DNA of 64,000 bases from Candidatus Obscuribacterales bacterium (GCA_019747875.1 JAIEQI010000033.1:24246-88245), one strand, 5' to 3'. Positions 1 through 8,902 are shown, numbered from the stretch's first letter. Program-made: numbers and translations. The notes: a model not told the origin generated them from the letters alone.

Positions 1-1
1 A

Positions 2-343
2 GTAAAGGATCCAAACGGAACCGTTACGGCGAAGGCTGGTAAGACGCCGTATCCATCTGACTTGCCAGTGCCGATGTACCCCGGCTCCGAAATGATCGTG
101 ACGGCGAGCGATACGGACGCAAAATCAAGCGCTAAGTCGATGGCAATGTTGAAATCAATGGACGCAACAGACAAGATAATGACTTTCTACAAGGATAAAT
201 TAACCGCTGCCGGCTGGACTATCGATAACTCGCTGAGCGGACAGATGAGCTTCATATCTGCCAAGAGCGGTAGCCAATCGATTAATATCAGCATCATTGA
301 TGGCGGCAAGGACGGCTCCACCATAAGCGTTGGTCTCCAGTAA
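2..343 (+). CDS. Uncharacterised protein, 3' part only
   Basis: The frame is open from the first bases of the window, so the gene starts upstream and only about 113 C-terminal residues are visible. A TTG at 62 could serve as an internal start, but the open upstream frame and its sensible composition make a truncated gene more likely. The visible part has a proline/tyrosine-rich entry (PVPMYPGSE), a helical stretch with FYKDKLTAAGW, and a final beta-rich stretch ending in SVGLQ. The phrase 'FYKDKL..AGW' recurs in small secreted bacterial proteins that begin with a 'P.YPG' motif. That is a family-level resemblance from memory and gives no function. The stop at 341-343 is followed closely by a family A palindromic repeat that can form a terminator-like hairpin. 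Confidence 0.6.
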   Translation, partial: VKDPNGTVTAKAGKTPYPSDLPVPMYPGSEMIVTASDTDAKSSAKSMAMLKSMDATDKIMTFYKDKLTAAGWTIDNSLSGQMSFISAKSGSQSINISIIDGGKDGSTISVGLQ

Positions 344-360
344 ATAGCTGGGAAATATGC

Positions 361-402
361 GGTTCGATCCCGGAGCGCCGGCATCTTGCCGGCTTTTGAT
401 CT
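361..402 (+). repeat. Dispersed palindromic repeat (family A), terminator-like copy
   Basis: A copy of the family A repeat: GGTTCGATCCCGG followed by a GC-rich inverted repeat. The stem GCCGGCA (377-383) pairs with TGCCGGC (387-393) across a 3-nt loop and is followed by TTTT (394-397). This copy therefore also looks like a rho-independent terminator for the partial gene ending at 343. Related copies lie at about 31836-31872, twice in 63816-63935, and in degenerate tandem form within the gene at 3205-5847. Confidence 0.75.
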
Positions 403-521
403 AGATAATCAGTCCAATTGAATATGGAATTTAGAAGCATTCCGAAATATTTGTTCCTCTCTCAGTGATTGACGATTCAACTTTGGGCAATCTAGACTTG
501 CAGAAATAATAGGAAGCAAAA

Positions 522-1064
522 ATGGGAAAACGCAAGGGATTTGAATATCAACCGCCTTCCGGTCCAAGTGAAAGAAGGAAATCGATCGAATTCCAAACGG
601 ACTTTAAGGTCGAGAGAAACCTGGAAGGCAGCGCAGCGCCGGCTGTATTCGGTTTGATTTTCGTAGCGGCTGGAAGCTTTCCCTTTCTGGTTTCGCTTGG
701 GCTAATTCATGTGAAAGCTTCCAGCGTTCACTGTCCAATGTTCGTTTTGGGCTCCGTTGGTTTAGCCTTCATTAGTGCCGGTCTCATGGTCTTCTTCCAG
801 GGCATTGGATTTGGTCGTTTTGTCAGGTTTATGGGAGTGCTCGGTCTGATTACAATCCTTGCATTTCTGACGCCATTTGCCTGGCTTGCTCTGTCCGCTC
901 CGCACGTAGATTTGTTTCCGAGAATTTTGATTGGATTCTTTGTTGGAGTCATTGGAATTGCAATTGTGGTCGGTTCCATCAAAACCATATTTTTTGGTGT
1001 AATGCCCGACGGTACTTCCTACAAACCGATTTCAAACCGCACCGATGATTATCCGCCAGGCTAG
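522..1064 (+). CDS. Hypothetical four-helix membrane protein
   Basis: A 180-residue protein with no recognised family. The first 45 residues are hydrophilic and basic. Four hydrophobic segments follow, at roughly residues 42-65 (APAVFGLIFVAAG), 73-95 (MFVLGSVGLAFISAG), 100-125 and 132-158, and a short polar tail ends in DDYPPG. There is no signal peptide. An AGGAAG sequence five to six bases upstream of the ATG supports the start. It stands alone between a repeat-terminated gene and a secreted protein on the same strand, so its context is uninformative. Confidence 0.7.
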   Translation: MGKRKGFEYQPPSGPSERRKSIEFQTDFKVERNLEGSAAPAVFGLIFVAAGSFPFLVSLGLIHVKASSVHCPMFVLGSVGLAFISAGLMVFFQGIGFGRFVRFMGVLGLITILAFLTPFAWLALSAPHVDLFPRILIGFFVGVIGIAIVVGSIKTIFFGVMPDGTSYKPISNRTDDYPPG

Positions 1065-1140
1065 GCTTAATCGAGTCCTCAGGGGCGAGTATCTTCAAGT
1101 AATCGGGGAATAAAACTGGTGAACTTGCCGGTAGCTATCT

Positions 1141-2127
1141 TTGATTCACTTTGACACCCGGAAACTTTTTAGTGGCATTTTTGCATCGGCGCTACTGCTG
1201 CTGTGTGGTTTAAGTCTTTGGACGCCTGCACTTGCAGAAGATGAATTCTTTATGTTTAATCCCGGCTTCGAGCCTGCCGATCCTGGCGATCCAATCAATC
1301 CAGCCAGTTCAGCAAATCCACTCAATCCGCTCAATCGACTGATAAACGGGGTGAATGAAGGCGTGGATGTTTTTGGCACGACAACTGCTATCGACATGAC
1401 GCAAGTTCTAAACATTCCAGAGATTGATGCGGAATGGTCAATCGAATCCTTTGACGAGCACGAACTCGGTCAGCGTGGCAACGTTGAGCAAGAGGATGAC
1501 GGCGGTGGTGCACCACGACGCTCCAATCCAAATCGTCAGGGGGCGCAGAATCCAAGAAACCTGAAACGTAGTGCAGATGAGAAGAAGCAGCATGGGATGG
1601 TGAGTGCTTATGAATCGTCACGCTTGCTTTTAGGGCGGACTCCTCAGCGAATCACCACCAAGCTTTGCCAAGTTGATATTGCAAGTGGTTCAGCTGCGCT
1701 CGTCATCGAACGCGATGACCTAGTCACCATCTTCGACCTGCATGACGAACATCCTGCCGGAGTAACAGTGAGTATTGCTGGAAAATCGCTTGTCTTGCAT
1801 CCGGGAGACGAACTCGTCTTAAGTTCAAATTCCAACGCGAACTTTGCGGATATTCATGGGGCCAGTATGGCTAGAGTTGGCGTCCGCAACGTGAAGACAA
1901 TCAGCAAAGGAATTGGCAAAGCGTATCAGGCAGAATTTTCTATCCCAAAATGTTTGGCGTCCAACGCACATTTCCGCAAGGCACTTTTTAGTTCGGATGC
2001 ATCAGAGAGAGTCTTTGCCAATAAGATCATGAAAACGGCAGTAATAGTGAACATTGTCACAAGCTCGCATGGACAATATAAGCTCGTCCAGCGAAAAGAA
2101 GCCCGTCTGCCAACGCGCACGGAATAA
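1141..2127 (+). CDS. Secreted protein with a FecR-like C-terminal domain
   Basis: A 328-residue exported protein. The start is TTG: an in-frame TAG at 1132 excludes anything upstream, and no ATG precedes the signal peptide. Residues 1-32 are a classical signal sequence ending in PALA before EDEFF. Residues 35-165 are low-complexity and rich in Pro, Asn and Asp, probably a linker. Residues 170-310 form a compact domain with a FecR-like pattern (short beta strands, then HPGDELVLSS) and a tail reading EFSI, SN, LFSSD, NKIMK. The same pattern occurs at the C-terminus of the 3207-residue protein at 18956-28579. FecR-like domains are known as periplasmic sensing or anchoring modules; the role here is inferred only from that resemblance. 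Confidence 0.75.
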   Translation: MIHFDTRKLFSGIFASALLLLCGLSLWTPALAEDEFFMFNPGFEPADPGDPINPASSANPLNPLNRLINGVNEGVDVFGTTTAIDMTQVLNIPEIDAEWSIESFDEHELGQRGNVEQEDDGGGAPRRSNPNRQGAQNPRNLKRSADEKKQHGMVSAYESSRLLLGRTPQRITTKLCQVDIASGSAALVIERDDLVTIFDLHDEHPAGVTVSIAGKSLVLHPGDELVLSSNSNANFADIHGASMARVGVRNVKTISKGIGKAYQAEFSIPKCLASNAHFRKALFSSDASERVFANKIMKTAVIVNIVTSSHGQYKLVQRKEARLPTRTE

Positions 2128-2355
2128 GCGTGTCCATGGCTCCCTGGGAGACGTCAAACTTCTTTGACATGTTACGTTCCGTTGACATCCTGATTTCATG
2201 CGGGTTTCGGGACAAATCTCAGCGTTGTCAATGTCAAAGATGTTTGGCCATAACCGGGGCACTCAAAATATGGAAACTGGATACTGCCTATTTTTTCAGG
2301 CGTTTTTCAGCTGCCGTGTCACATGATCCTAAAACGTGGAATGGTGGAAGATCTT

Positions 2356-3162
2356 ATGAGCGAACTGGCTGAGCGTGTTGAATCTGTGTCTCCGGTAGCT
2401 CAAAGCCCGACCGATAGTTTGAATGCGCATCGATTTCTTCAGGATGACAAACTGCTCAATGTCGAAAGTCCTCACTCGAAGTCGGTAAGTCATTATGCGC
2501 TTCCGGTCGTAGATTTTATAAGAGAGCATCCCGTTGCAACGACTGCTGTATTGGCTACGGGAGCCGCACTTGTGGTTCGCCGTTTAATTTCTAAATCGGT
2601 GGATCGCGCGCTTGCGAACATCGGAGAAAATTCAATAATAAATGCAGAATTGCGGTCCTCTAATTCATTTCTTTCTCAACTGCCAAATGGTTCCTCCCTT
2701 ACTGAAAAAGCAAGAGAGGGTTACGCTGCCGATTTGATGCGGGCGGCCTGCTTACCAAAATCTGCCGTAGCGCTTGCAGACGAGACTCTAGAAATGTTCG
2801 CTGTAAGGTCGATGAAAGAGCGAATAGCTATAACCGGTGAGTCGATTTCGTCGGCGGCGATTGGCAAGGAAGCTCAGCGCATTGCGTCATTGAATCCTGC
2901 ACTATTTGGAAAAGCTCCTTTAGCTGCTGAGTTCAGTGTCTCTGGCAAAACCCTGAATACCATGAGCCCTGAACATTTTGCGAGTATGGCAAAAGAAATG
3001 CAAAGTATGCATATACCGAGTCTGACGCAATTGATGCAAGCGCCTTTTAATGCCGAACTTTCTTTGGCTACTGGAAGTCAGAGAGAATTGGGAGCCATAC
3101 TTGAGACATTGAGGAAAAGGTTCCTGTCTATCGAAGCAGCGCATGCGGCCAGGCTGAAATAG
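2356..3162 (+). CDS. Hypothetical protein with one hydrophobic segment
   Basis: A 268-residue protein of unknown function. I place the start at ATG 2356 (MSELAERVESV) because GGTGGAAG sits five bases before it. The upstream in-frame ATGs at 2323 and 2341 have no convincing ribosome binding site. One hydrophobic segment lies near residues 52-72 (ATTAVLATGAALVVRRL). The rest is mostly helical and rich in Ala, Ser and Met, with repeated 'MSPEHFASMAKEMQ'-type amphipathic helices. I recognise no domain. It converges with the minus-strand gene that ends at 3205, and no strong terminator hairpin is seen in the 42-nt gap. Confidence 0.65.
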   Translation: MSELAERVESVSPVAQSPTDSLNAHRFLQDDKLLNVESPHSKSVSHYALPVVDFIREHPVATTAVLATGAALVVRRLISKSVDRALANIGENSIINAELRSSNSFLSQLPNGSSLTEKAREGYAADLMRAACLPKSAVALADETLEMFAVRSMKERIAITGESISSAAIGKEAQRIASLNPALFGKAPLAAEFSVSGKTLNTMSPEHFASMAKEMQSMHIPSLTQLMQAPFNAELSLATGSQRELGAILETLRKRFLSIEAAHAARLK

Positions 3163-3204
3163 GTCGACGCCTAAAAAAGTAGTGCTAGTGAGTAGGACCT
3201 AGAT

Positions 3205-5847
3205 TCAATTTGGCGAACTAGCTGTTGGATCTTTAAGCATCAAAGTCGGAACAAGCAATAGCAAATAGCAGGCTGATGCCACCAGCATAGTTGCATCGAG
3301 TCCCCAGGCAATACTTATTGCTACACCGATGGCGCTTCCCAGTACGCTGGCGGCTCCGTTCAGACCCCAGAACCATGCCGTGAGATTCGTATCGCCGCCT
3401 TCCACAATACGCATGCCTGTCGGGAAACCGAATCCGAAGAGCACACCCAAAGGTGTAATTAGCGAAATGCAGAGCATAACTCTTGTGGCAGTTCCGGCTC
3501 CCTGAAATTGCAAGAATGCCTGATCAAGCAGCTGTGCTTCGGCGAAAGCTAAACCGGCAGTGATTGCGATCCAGGTGAAAACATTCAAATTGTTCGTTAA
3601 CGGAAGGCGCCCCGAAAGTAAGCTTCCAAGCCCAGTTGAAAGCACCAGGCTGAACAAGACTACACAGAGCCCGTATGAAGGGTGCCCGAGGAACGTGCTC
3701 ATGCGCTGAAGAAATGCTATCTCCGCGAACATAAATCCAAGTCCGATCAGAAGGAACCATAGGCTGCCTCCGATAGCCAATCTCTGCGAAGATTTCGAAG
3801 CCGGCAAGATGCCGGCGCTCCCGGGATTGAGTAGATCTTGTGTTCCGAGTTTCTTATCCGGCAACTTCCCGGTGCTCCCGGGATCGAGCCGATCTTGTGT
3901 TCCGAGTTTCTCATCCGGCAACTTCTCGGCGCTCCCGGGATTGAGCCGATCTTGTGTTCCGAGTTCATCCGGCAATAAATCGACGCGCTTCGTGCGCCTG
4001 CCGAAGAGGGAGAGGGACCTCGTTAGTGGATAGAGCAAGACTGCCACCACCATGATTATTGAAAAGACAATGATCAAGTACAGGTGAAAAATGGCGCGGG
4101 CGTGTCCAATAATTGCACTATCGGTATTGGATAGAACCAGTTGCATAACTTTGTCCGGATAGGTCAGACGAACTTGATTGAAAAAAAATGGTCGAGCATC
4201 GGTCGCTGGACTAAGGTCATATGCTTTGTACTGATCACGGTCATTTAGCTCGTGAAGGCGCTGGTAAAGCTGCTGCTCTGACTTTGCTTGAAGAATCTCA
4301 CTCAGCGCTGTTCCTGTAGACTCTGTCGTCGAAATCGGCGAAAGTAGAATCGTAAAATCTTCTTCCTTCACACGACTCTCTAATGCATCCAGTTGCTCTT
4401 TTGAAAACGGATCTCGCGCAAGCACGAGTGTCGCCAGATGATCCGATTTCGCAAGAAAAATGTGTTTAGCAGGATCTGTTGCACCGGTTCTAAGAAGGCT
4501 TGCCGTCGCTAAAGACATCAGGCGCTCGGTCTCGCTATGCGCGTCTTGAAGATACCACCGGCTTACGGTCAATACTCCTTTTGGATTTAAATGAGAAAGG
4601 AAGGTCGTCCATGCTTCGAGCGTATAAAGCCCATTTTCGGAAAGGGCAAAAGCGCCCGCCCCAGTCGCTGCCCATGTGTCGATCAGGCTCATCTGAATTA
4701 TATCGAAGTTGCCCCCATTGCTTGTTATCCAGCTGCGTGCCTCGTTATTGATCAAATTCAAATTGGGAATCGTTTGTAGACCTGCATAAGATACAAACGG
4801 TTCTTTCTTGCTTAGCAGATCGATCTGCACATTATTGATATCGAGAGCTGTGATCTCCTTGACACCGCCGTGATATGCGCTGAGCACATCTCGCCCTCCA
4901 CCAAGACCAATGATGCAGGCGCTATGTAGTGAAGGCAGCGCGTATGCTAATGTGCTGATATCGTAATTCAGAAAGTCGAGATTCATTCCTTTTTTGTATT
5001 GATAAATCGGCGACTCTGCACAACCATCGATCTGAAGCGCGTAATAAGGAGTTCTCAGGTCTTTTGGAACCTTGCTGGAAGGACCCCAGAGGTAGGGAAG
5101 CGAATTGCGGCGTTCCTTGTAGACCGTCACCCGCGAAATTGCATTCCACTGATCAAGTACAAGGTGTTCCGCTGGAATAACTTTTTTTGATTTCATCCAA
5201 AGCGGAAAAATTATGCGGGAAGGAACCAACAAGTTGATCAAAAGCAATGCCAAAACGATGCTTAGTTCGGTGAACCTCTTTTTCTTTGGTTCGGCAAAGC
5301 AAAAGCTTGTGAGCACCGCCAGGAGGGAAAGCAATATTACCCCGCTTGGTGCGTCGATTGCATTCATTATTAGTATTGAGAGGAGGCAACCTGCAGCTGC
5401 GCCGATCAGGTCCATTCCATAAGTGAAAGGCACTGGATACGGTGACCTGGTTATTGCCAGGCTGAGAACTATTCCTGCATGGTAATAAGGCCAAACTACA
5501 AAGTAGCAAACTGTAGGCAGGGTCAATAATGTGAAGAACACATTGTCAAAAATGACCATTGGAATCAAAAGCTGTGCCGCGAGCGCCAACAGCATGCTGA
5601 ATCCAAATGACTGCGACGATTCAGCCATCAATGTTGCATACTGGGATTTCTGCATTTTAGCGTTCCCTCGGTGCACATGCAGGGCTCCCATCGTCAGCCC
5701 GAACATTGCAATGCTGATAACCAGGAACGAGATGTGATACCACGTCGTCACTGAGAATATTCTTGCTTCAAGCAGCTGTAATGCCATTAAAATGGCACTG
5801 ACAATGAAGATTCCCAGGTAGAACTTTTGCTTAGTGTTCAGGCTCAA
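3205..5847 (-). CDS. Multi-spanning spermidine synthase-like methyltransferase-fold protein
   Basis: An 880-residue membrane protein. Residues 1-220 carry about seven hydrophobic helices, starting with YLGIFIVSAILMALQLLEAR, typical of the large membrane-bound spermidine-synthase-like family. Residues about 300-450 form a soluble Rossmann-type domain with the glycine motif IIGLGGGRD, an acidic end of strand 2 (ALDINN) and a following DIIQMSL, as in polyamine synthases. More helices follow at about 590-615 and 695-870. The enzymatic activity is unproven, because many members of this family lack polyamine synthase activity. The first four bases overlap the stop of the DUF4184-type gene upstream, so translation is probably coupled. 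Residues about 622-685 are a repeat-derived insertion (3793-3985), which partly explains the unusual length. Confidence 0.8.
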   Translation of the reverse strand: MSLNTKQKFYLGIFIVSAILMALQLLEARIFSVTTWYHISFLVISIAMFGLTMGALHVHRGNAKMQKSQYATLMAESSQSFGFSMLLALAAQLLIPMVIFDNVFFTLLTLPTVCYFVVWPYYHAGIVLSLAITRSPYPVPFTYGMDLIGAAAGCLLSILIMNAIDAPSGVILLSLLAVLTSFCFAEPKKKRFTELSIVLALLLINLLVPSRIIFPLWMKSKKVIPAEHLVLDQWNAISRVTVYKERRNSLPYLWGPSSKVPKDLRTPYYALQIDGCAESPIYQYKKGMNLDFLNYDISTLAYALPSLHSACIIGLGGGRDVLSAYHGGVKEITALDINNVQIDLLSKKEPFVSYAGLQTIPNLNLINNEARSWITSNGGNFDIIQMSLIDTWAATGAGAFALSENGLYTLEAWTTFLSHLNPKGVLTVSRWYLQDAHSETERLMSLATASLLRTGATDPAKHIFLAKSDHLATLVLARDPFSKEQLDALESRVKEEDFTILLSPISTTESTGTALSEILQAKSEQQLYQRLHELNDRDQYKAYDLSPATDARPFFFNQVRLTYPDKVMQLVLSNTDSAIIGHARAIFHLYLIIVFSIIMVVAVLLYPLTRSLSLFGRRTKRVDLLPDELGTQDRLNPGSAEKLPDEKLGTQDRLDPGSTGKLPDKKLGTQDLLNPGSAGILPASKSSQRLAIGGSLWFLLIGLGFMFAEIAFLQRMSTFLGHPSYGLCVVLFSLVLSTGLGSLLSGRLPLTNNLNVFTWIAITAGLAFAEAQLLDQAFLQFQGAGTATRVMLCISLITPLGVLFGFGFPTGMRIVEGGDTNLTAWFWGLNGAASVLGSAIGVAISIAWGLDATMLVASACYLLLLVPTLMLKDPTASSPN
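3793..3985 (-). repeat. In-frame tandem repeat of 57 nt inside a coding gene (family A derived)
   Basis: Three units with a 57-nt period (GCTCCCGGGAT at 3817, 3874 and 3931 on the plus strand). Each combines the family A palindrome with a TCTTGTGTTCCGAG segment. Because 57 is a multiple of three, the repeats translate as a 19-residue unit resembling LGTQDRLNPGSAGKLPDEK. The unit nearest 3800 keeps the perfect palindrome (GCCGGCAAGATGCCGGC); the others have decayed. The array lies in a loop between two hydrophobic segments of the host protein. Confidence 0.85.
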
Positions 5848-6803
5848 TTCGCGTGATTACCTGAAGCGCTCAGGTTAGCAGTGCTTGGACGCACGGCTGT
5901 TCCAACGCCTGAAGATGTGAGCAGCGATGGAGCCACACTCTCTTTTGGTAAAGCAAGAACCGATGATGCTGGCATTGAGTTCTTTTCAGTTGCAATCTTC
6001 GATGCTCTTTGTGGTTTGGCGAAGTGCAAAGCTACATACTCATATAGGCTTATCAAAATGCCCGATGCAATTAATAACGGAAGTTGAATGCTCACATAGA
6101 GTACGATCGCGTTGAAGCTGAAGATATCGAGCTGATGCATACTGAAATTGCCATGCAAAACAGATTTGGCAGTGGTGGCTACTGCGTAAACCGCAGGTAG
6201 TATTGCAGTGGACAACAAGATGCCAAAGCGCGCTGGAGCTCCGAGATAGTCCTGTTGACGAAGGAATCGTTTGCCATAGGCATAATTCTTGTAAGCCCAA
6301 GCTAGAAAGATAAGACCCAACACAGAGCTGGCTTGCTGTAAGCATTGCCACACCGTTATGTTGTAACCATATAGGGTGAACACGGTTGGTGTTAGTGCCG
6401 CAAATTCGCGAACGCACCATCCGTTTGCATGCGTGAATCCATCCCAAATGATGTGCGTCCAGGCGCCAATCAGAATTGAAAATGAAGCAAGCAGCAGCGA
6501 TGATAACGATGGAAGTTTAATTTCCGGACAAATTTGGTTGCAGGCTTCCCGGTGTGGATAAGGTAGCAGCCGGGATATCGGCCTGATCGACAGATAAAAT
6601 ATCGAAAGTAAAATGAGCCCGGCAGGCACGTCGAATGTCAAGCTGCCGTGGAATGAGTGTCCGGAAACACTCCACATCCAATTGTGCATATAGTAGCCAA
6701 GGTCTGGCGTAATGCTGCCAGTGATTAACGCCGGCATATTGAGGCGTGGACAGAATTTCTTCAGAGGTAGAACTGCCGCAGGGTGGGCAAATGTGAATGG
6801 CAT
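5844..6803 (-). CDS. DUF4184-type integral membrane protein
   Basis: A 319-residue protein beginning MPFTFAHPAAVLPL, the hallmark opening of the DUF4184 family: a short His-containing start, then 'ALITGSITPDLGYY'. Conserved His and Asp residues (GHSFHGSLTFDVP, HIIWDGFTHANGW) recall membrane-bound metal-dependent hydrolases of the YdjM type. About seven hydrophobic segments follow. The last 50 residues are polar and poorly conserved in appearance. The biochemical role of the family is not known to me. The stop overlaps the start of the downstream spermidine-synthase-like gene by four bases, so the two form a small operon. The start at ATG 6803 fits the family opening exactly. Confidence 0.8.
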   Translation of the reverse strand: MPFTFAHPAAVLPLKKFCPRLNMPALITGSITPDLGYYMHNWMWSVSGHSFHGSLTFDVPAGLILLSIFYLSIRPISRLLPYPHREACNQICPEIKLPSLSSLLLASFSILIGAWTHIIWDGFTHANGWCVREFAALTPTVFTLYGYNITVWQCLQQASSVLGLIFLAWAYKNYAYGKRFLRQQDYLGAPARFGILLSTAILPAVYAVATTAKSVLHGNFSMHQLDIFSFNAIVLYVSIQLPLLIASGILISLYEYVALHFAKPQRASKIATEKNSMPASSVLALPKESVAPSLLTSSGVGTAVRPSTANLSASGNHAN

Positions 6804-7026
6804 TCAGTTGGTAAGATGCACTTGGAAACCGGATCTCTACGTCTATGTCCTTCAAGGTAACATTATTTTTGGTTGCTGTGTATTAGAACTGAGATCGTCT
6901 CAGAGTGTCATTCTTCGATCTCTTTGAAAGTCCTGGATTATTTTGGACACTGGCTGTATTCTGCACTTGCTAAGCCTCCAGCATTAAGCTAGCTCTGCGC
7001 GTTTTTCGCCAATCAAGGAAAATAAG

Positions 7027-7419
7027 ATGGCTGTCAAATCTATCTGCGGTGTCATTATTCTGAACTCTGATCCAAAATCACTGGTCGGTTTTTATGAGAA
7101 AACTCTTGGACTAAAGTTCGAGGAAGAAAGTCATGACGATTTGGTTTTGCACTATGGGACAGACATCGGAACTGTTCATTTTGCGATTCATCCGCCCGAA
7201 AATTTTGATAATAAGATTGCCGGAGGTGGCTCTGCCGTTATTGCTTTTGATGTAGATTCAATCGAAGAGATGGACAGTCTCGCCTTAAGTAATGGTGCTC
7301 GTTGTATCCAACCTGTTCATGATGAAGGGTTCGGCAAAGTGGCAAGATATCTTGATCCGGCGGGTAACCCGTTTGAGCTTGTGGAACTCACATACATTTT
7401 CTCTGAGACAAAGAGCTAG
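7027..7419 (+). CDS. VOC-family (glyoxalase/bleomycin-resistance fold) protein
   Basis: A 130-residue, single-domain VOC protein. It shows the paired beta-alpha-beta-beta-beta layout: VIILNSDPKSLVGFYEKTLGLKF near the N-terminus and the closing ARYLDPAGNPFELVEL, with a Glu in the typical last metal-ligand position. A His at 'TVHFAIHPP' could supply another ligand. The substrate cannot be told from sequence, because members include lyases, dioxygenases and resistance proteins. AAGGAAAATAAG precedes the ATG. The gene converges with eutA; only about 60 nt separate them and no clear terminator hairpin is seen. Confidence 0.85.
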   Translation: MAVKSICGVIILNSDPKSLVGFYEKTLGLKFEEESHDDLVLHYGTDIGTVHFAIHPPENFDNKIAGGGSAVIAFDVDSIEEMDSLALSNGARCIQPVHDEGFGKVARYLDPAGNPFELVELTYIFSETKS

Positions 7420-7480
7420 TCTGCTTTCGTGGATGCATGCTAACTTTTGCCGCAGTGAGCTGATGACCGACCAATAAATG

Positions 7481-8902
7481 TTAGCTATTAAAGATCAAAG
7501 TCTTGATAGCAACTGGGACGGAACTGTTTGTTCCGAGCTGGGTGCCAATGTCGATGTAATCCCCATAGCTGAGATCCACATTATCCAAAACGATTAGTCT
7601 TATATTAGGGTTGTTTTTCCGAATCGATTGTCCCAGAGCTAATCCGACATCCATTTCACAAAGGATAATCAACGGTTCATTGGTCTTGCATGATGCATGC
7701 TCGCTGGCAAAAACGGCCGCCCATCGGTTCAAAATCTCGTAGCTGGCATGCGATAGATCGTCGATCACTATCGCAACTTTGTTTTGATCCTCCTGATTGC
7801 TAGTCACGCCTAGCGCTGAAGCTAGGCGTCGACGGATTTCTGCTTCTGGCGCATGAGCTGAAAGACCGTCGAAAGGACGTATTATTCGAACGTTTTTCAA
7901 AGGCAAGTCAGCCGTGGCCCACACCGTGACTGTATGGCCGCTTATTTGAAGTGAGTGCGTGCCAGCTCCAATTACAGTGGCGCGAATGGCATCCGCGCAA
8001 ATTTTGTATCTCAGTTCACGTTCTGCCAGTGCTTGCAGCAACGCCCGCGCCAGCAAGTTGCCCATGTCTCCATATGGAATGTCGGCTTCTCGGGGCTCCA
8101 TCATGCAATCGGCAACTCCGCCCGAGAACCAGTATTCATCAACTTCGTACTCTATCTTCAGTGCATCCGTTTGCATTAACCGCTGCACTATTTGTGGTGT
8201 CTTCTTCCTTGTGCACGCGTGCATGATTACTTCGGAGAGGAGATTACAAAACAGCTGAGCAGTTTCTTTCTCTAAGGTCCTTCCCACTTTAACGAGCTTC
8301 AATTTTGCGACGCCATCAAGGAAATCCTCTGCCGAGTCTGTCATCGATTTCACAAGGAAGTTTTCGTCAAGCTGGATAAATCTTCCTCCGATGCCTAAAC
8401 AAGCCTGATCTATGCATCTACCATTCTTGAAAACAGAAAAGTTAGTAGTGCCGCCTCCGATATCAATATTGCAAATGGTTTTTGAATTGTCCTTTGAGTA
8501 GGCTGCTGCCCCAGCTCCTTTACCTGACAAAAGGCTCTCCAGATGCGGACCAGCGGCGGCAACCACAAAATCGCCTGTCTGATCGGCCAGTTCCTTCGCG
8601 AGCTCCTTTGCATTGCGTTTTTTTGCAGATTCTCCGGTAATGATTACCGCCCCTGTTTGAATGTCGCTAGTTGAGAAGTCCGCACTGGCGAGCTCGCTCG
8701 TCACCAAAGCTGCAACTGCAGAAGCGTCGATAGCGCCCGTTGTATCTAAGGGCGTCAAATGGATCCGGCTCTGGAAGAGAATCTTTCGTTCCACCACCTG
8801 AAGTCTGGGAACCTGGTTTTCCGTTGAAATATTTGCCAACACCAGTTCGGAAACGACCAGGTGCGTGGTCGTTGTACCAATATCTATTCCTATGCTTTTC
8901 AT
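7481..8902 (-). CDS. eutA: Ethanolamine ammonia-lyase reactivating factor EutA
   Basis: EutA is an ATP-dependent chaperone that swaps damaged cobalamin out of ethanolamine ammonia-lyase. The predicted protein opens with IGIDIGTTTTHLVVSE, the phosphate-1 motif of the actin/Hsp70-like ATPase fold, and contains NIDIGGGTTNFSVF near residue 150, the second phosphate-binding motif. It is about 473 residues long, normal for EutA. I prefer ATG 8902 (MKSIGIDIG), where homologues begin. An in-frame ATG at 8920 and a GTG at 8935 are possible, and none has a clear ribosome binding site. It lies about 205 nt downstream of eutC on the same strand, so the two are plausibly co-transcribed. Confidence 0.88.
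   Translation of the reverse strand: MKSIGIDIGTTTTHLVVSELVLANISTENQVPRLQVVERKILFQSRIHLTPLDTTGAIDASAVAALVTSELASADFSTSDIQTGAVIITGESAKKRNAKELAKELADQTGDFVVAAAGPHLESLLSGKGAGAAAYSKDNSKTICNIDIGGGTTNFSVFKNGRCIDQACLGIGGRFIQLDENFLVKSMTDSAEDFLDGVAKLKLVKVGRTLEKETAQLFCNLLSEVIMHACTRKKTPQIVQRLMQTDALKIEYEVDEYWFSGGVADCMMEPREADIPYGDMGNLLARALLQALAERELRYKICADAIRATVIGAGTHSLQISGHTVTVWATADLPLKNVRIIRPFDGLSAHAPEAEIRRRLASALGVTSNQEDQNKVAIVIDDLSHASYEILNRWAAVFASEHASCKTNEPLIILCEMDVGLALGQSIRKNNPNIRLIVLDNVDLSYGDYIDIGTQLGTNSSVPVAIKTLIFNS

Noticed and set aside
361..402. GGTTCGATCCC considered as the T-arm of a tRNA gene
   Set aside because: No anticodon arm, D arm or acceptor stem can be built around it, here or at 31836, 63819 or 63891; it belongs to the dispersed repeat.
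2130..2372. 80-codon frame between two plus-strand genes
   Set aside because: No ribosome binding site and unnatural composition; it overlaps the next gene's start region in another frame.
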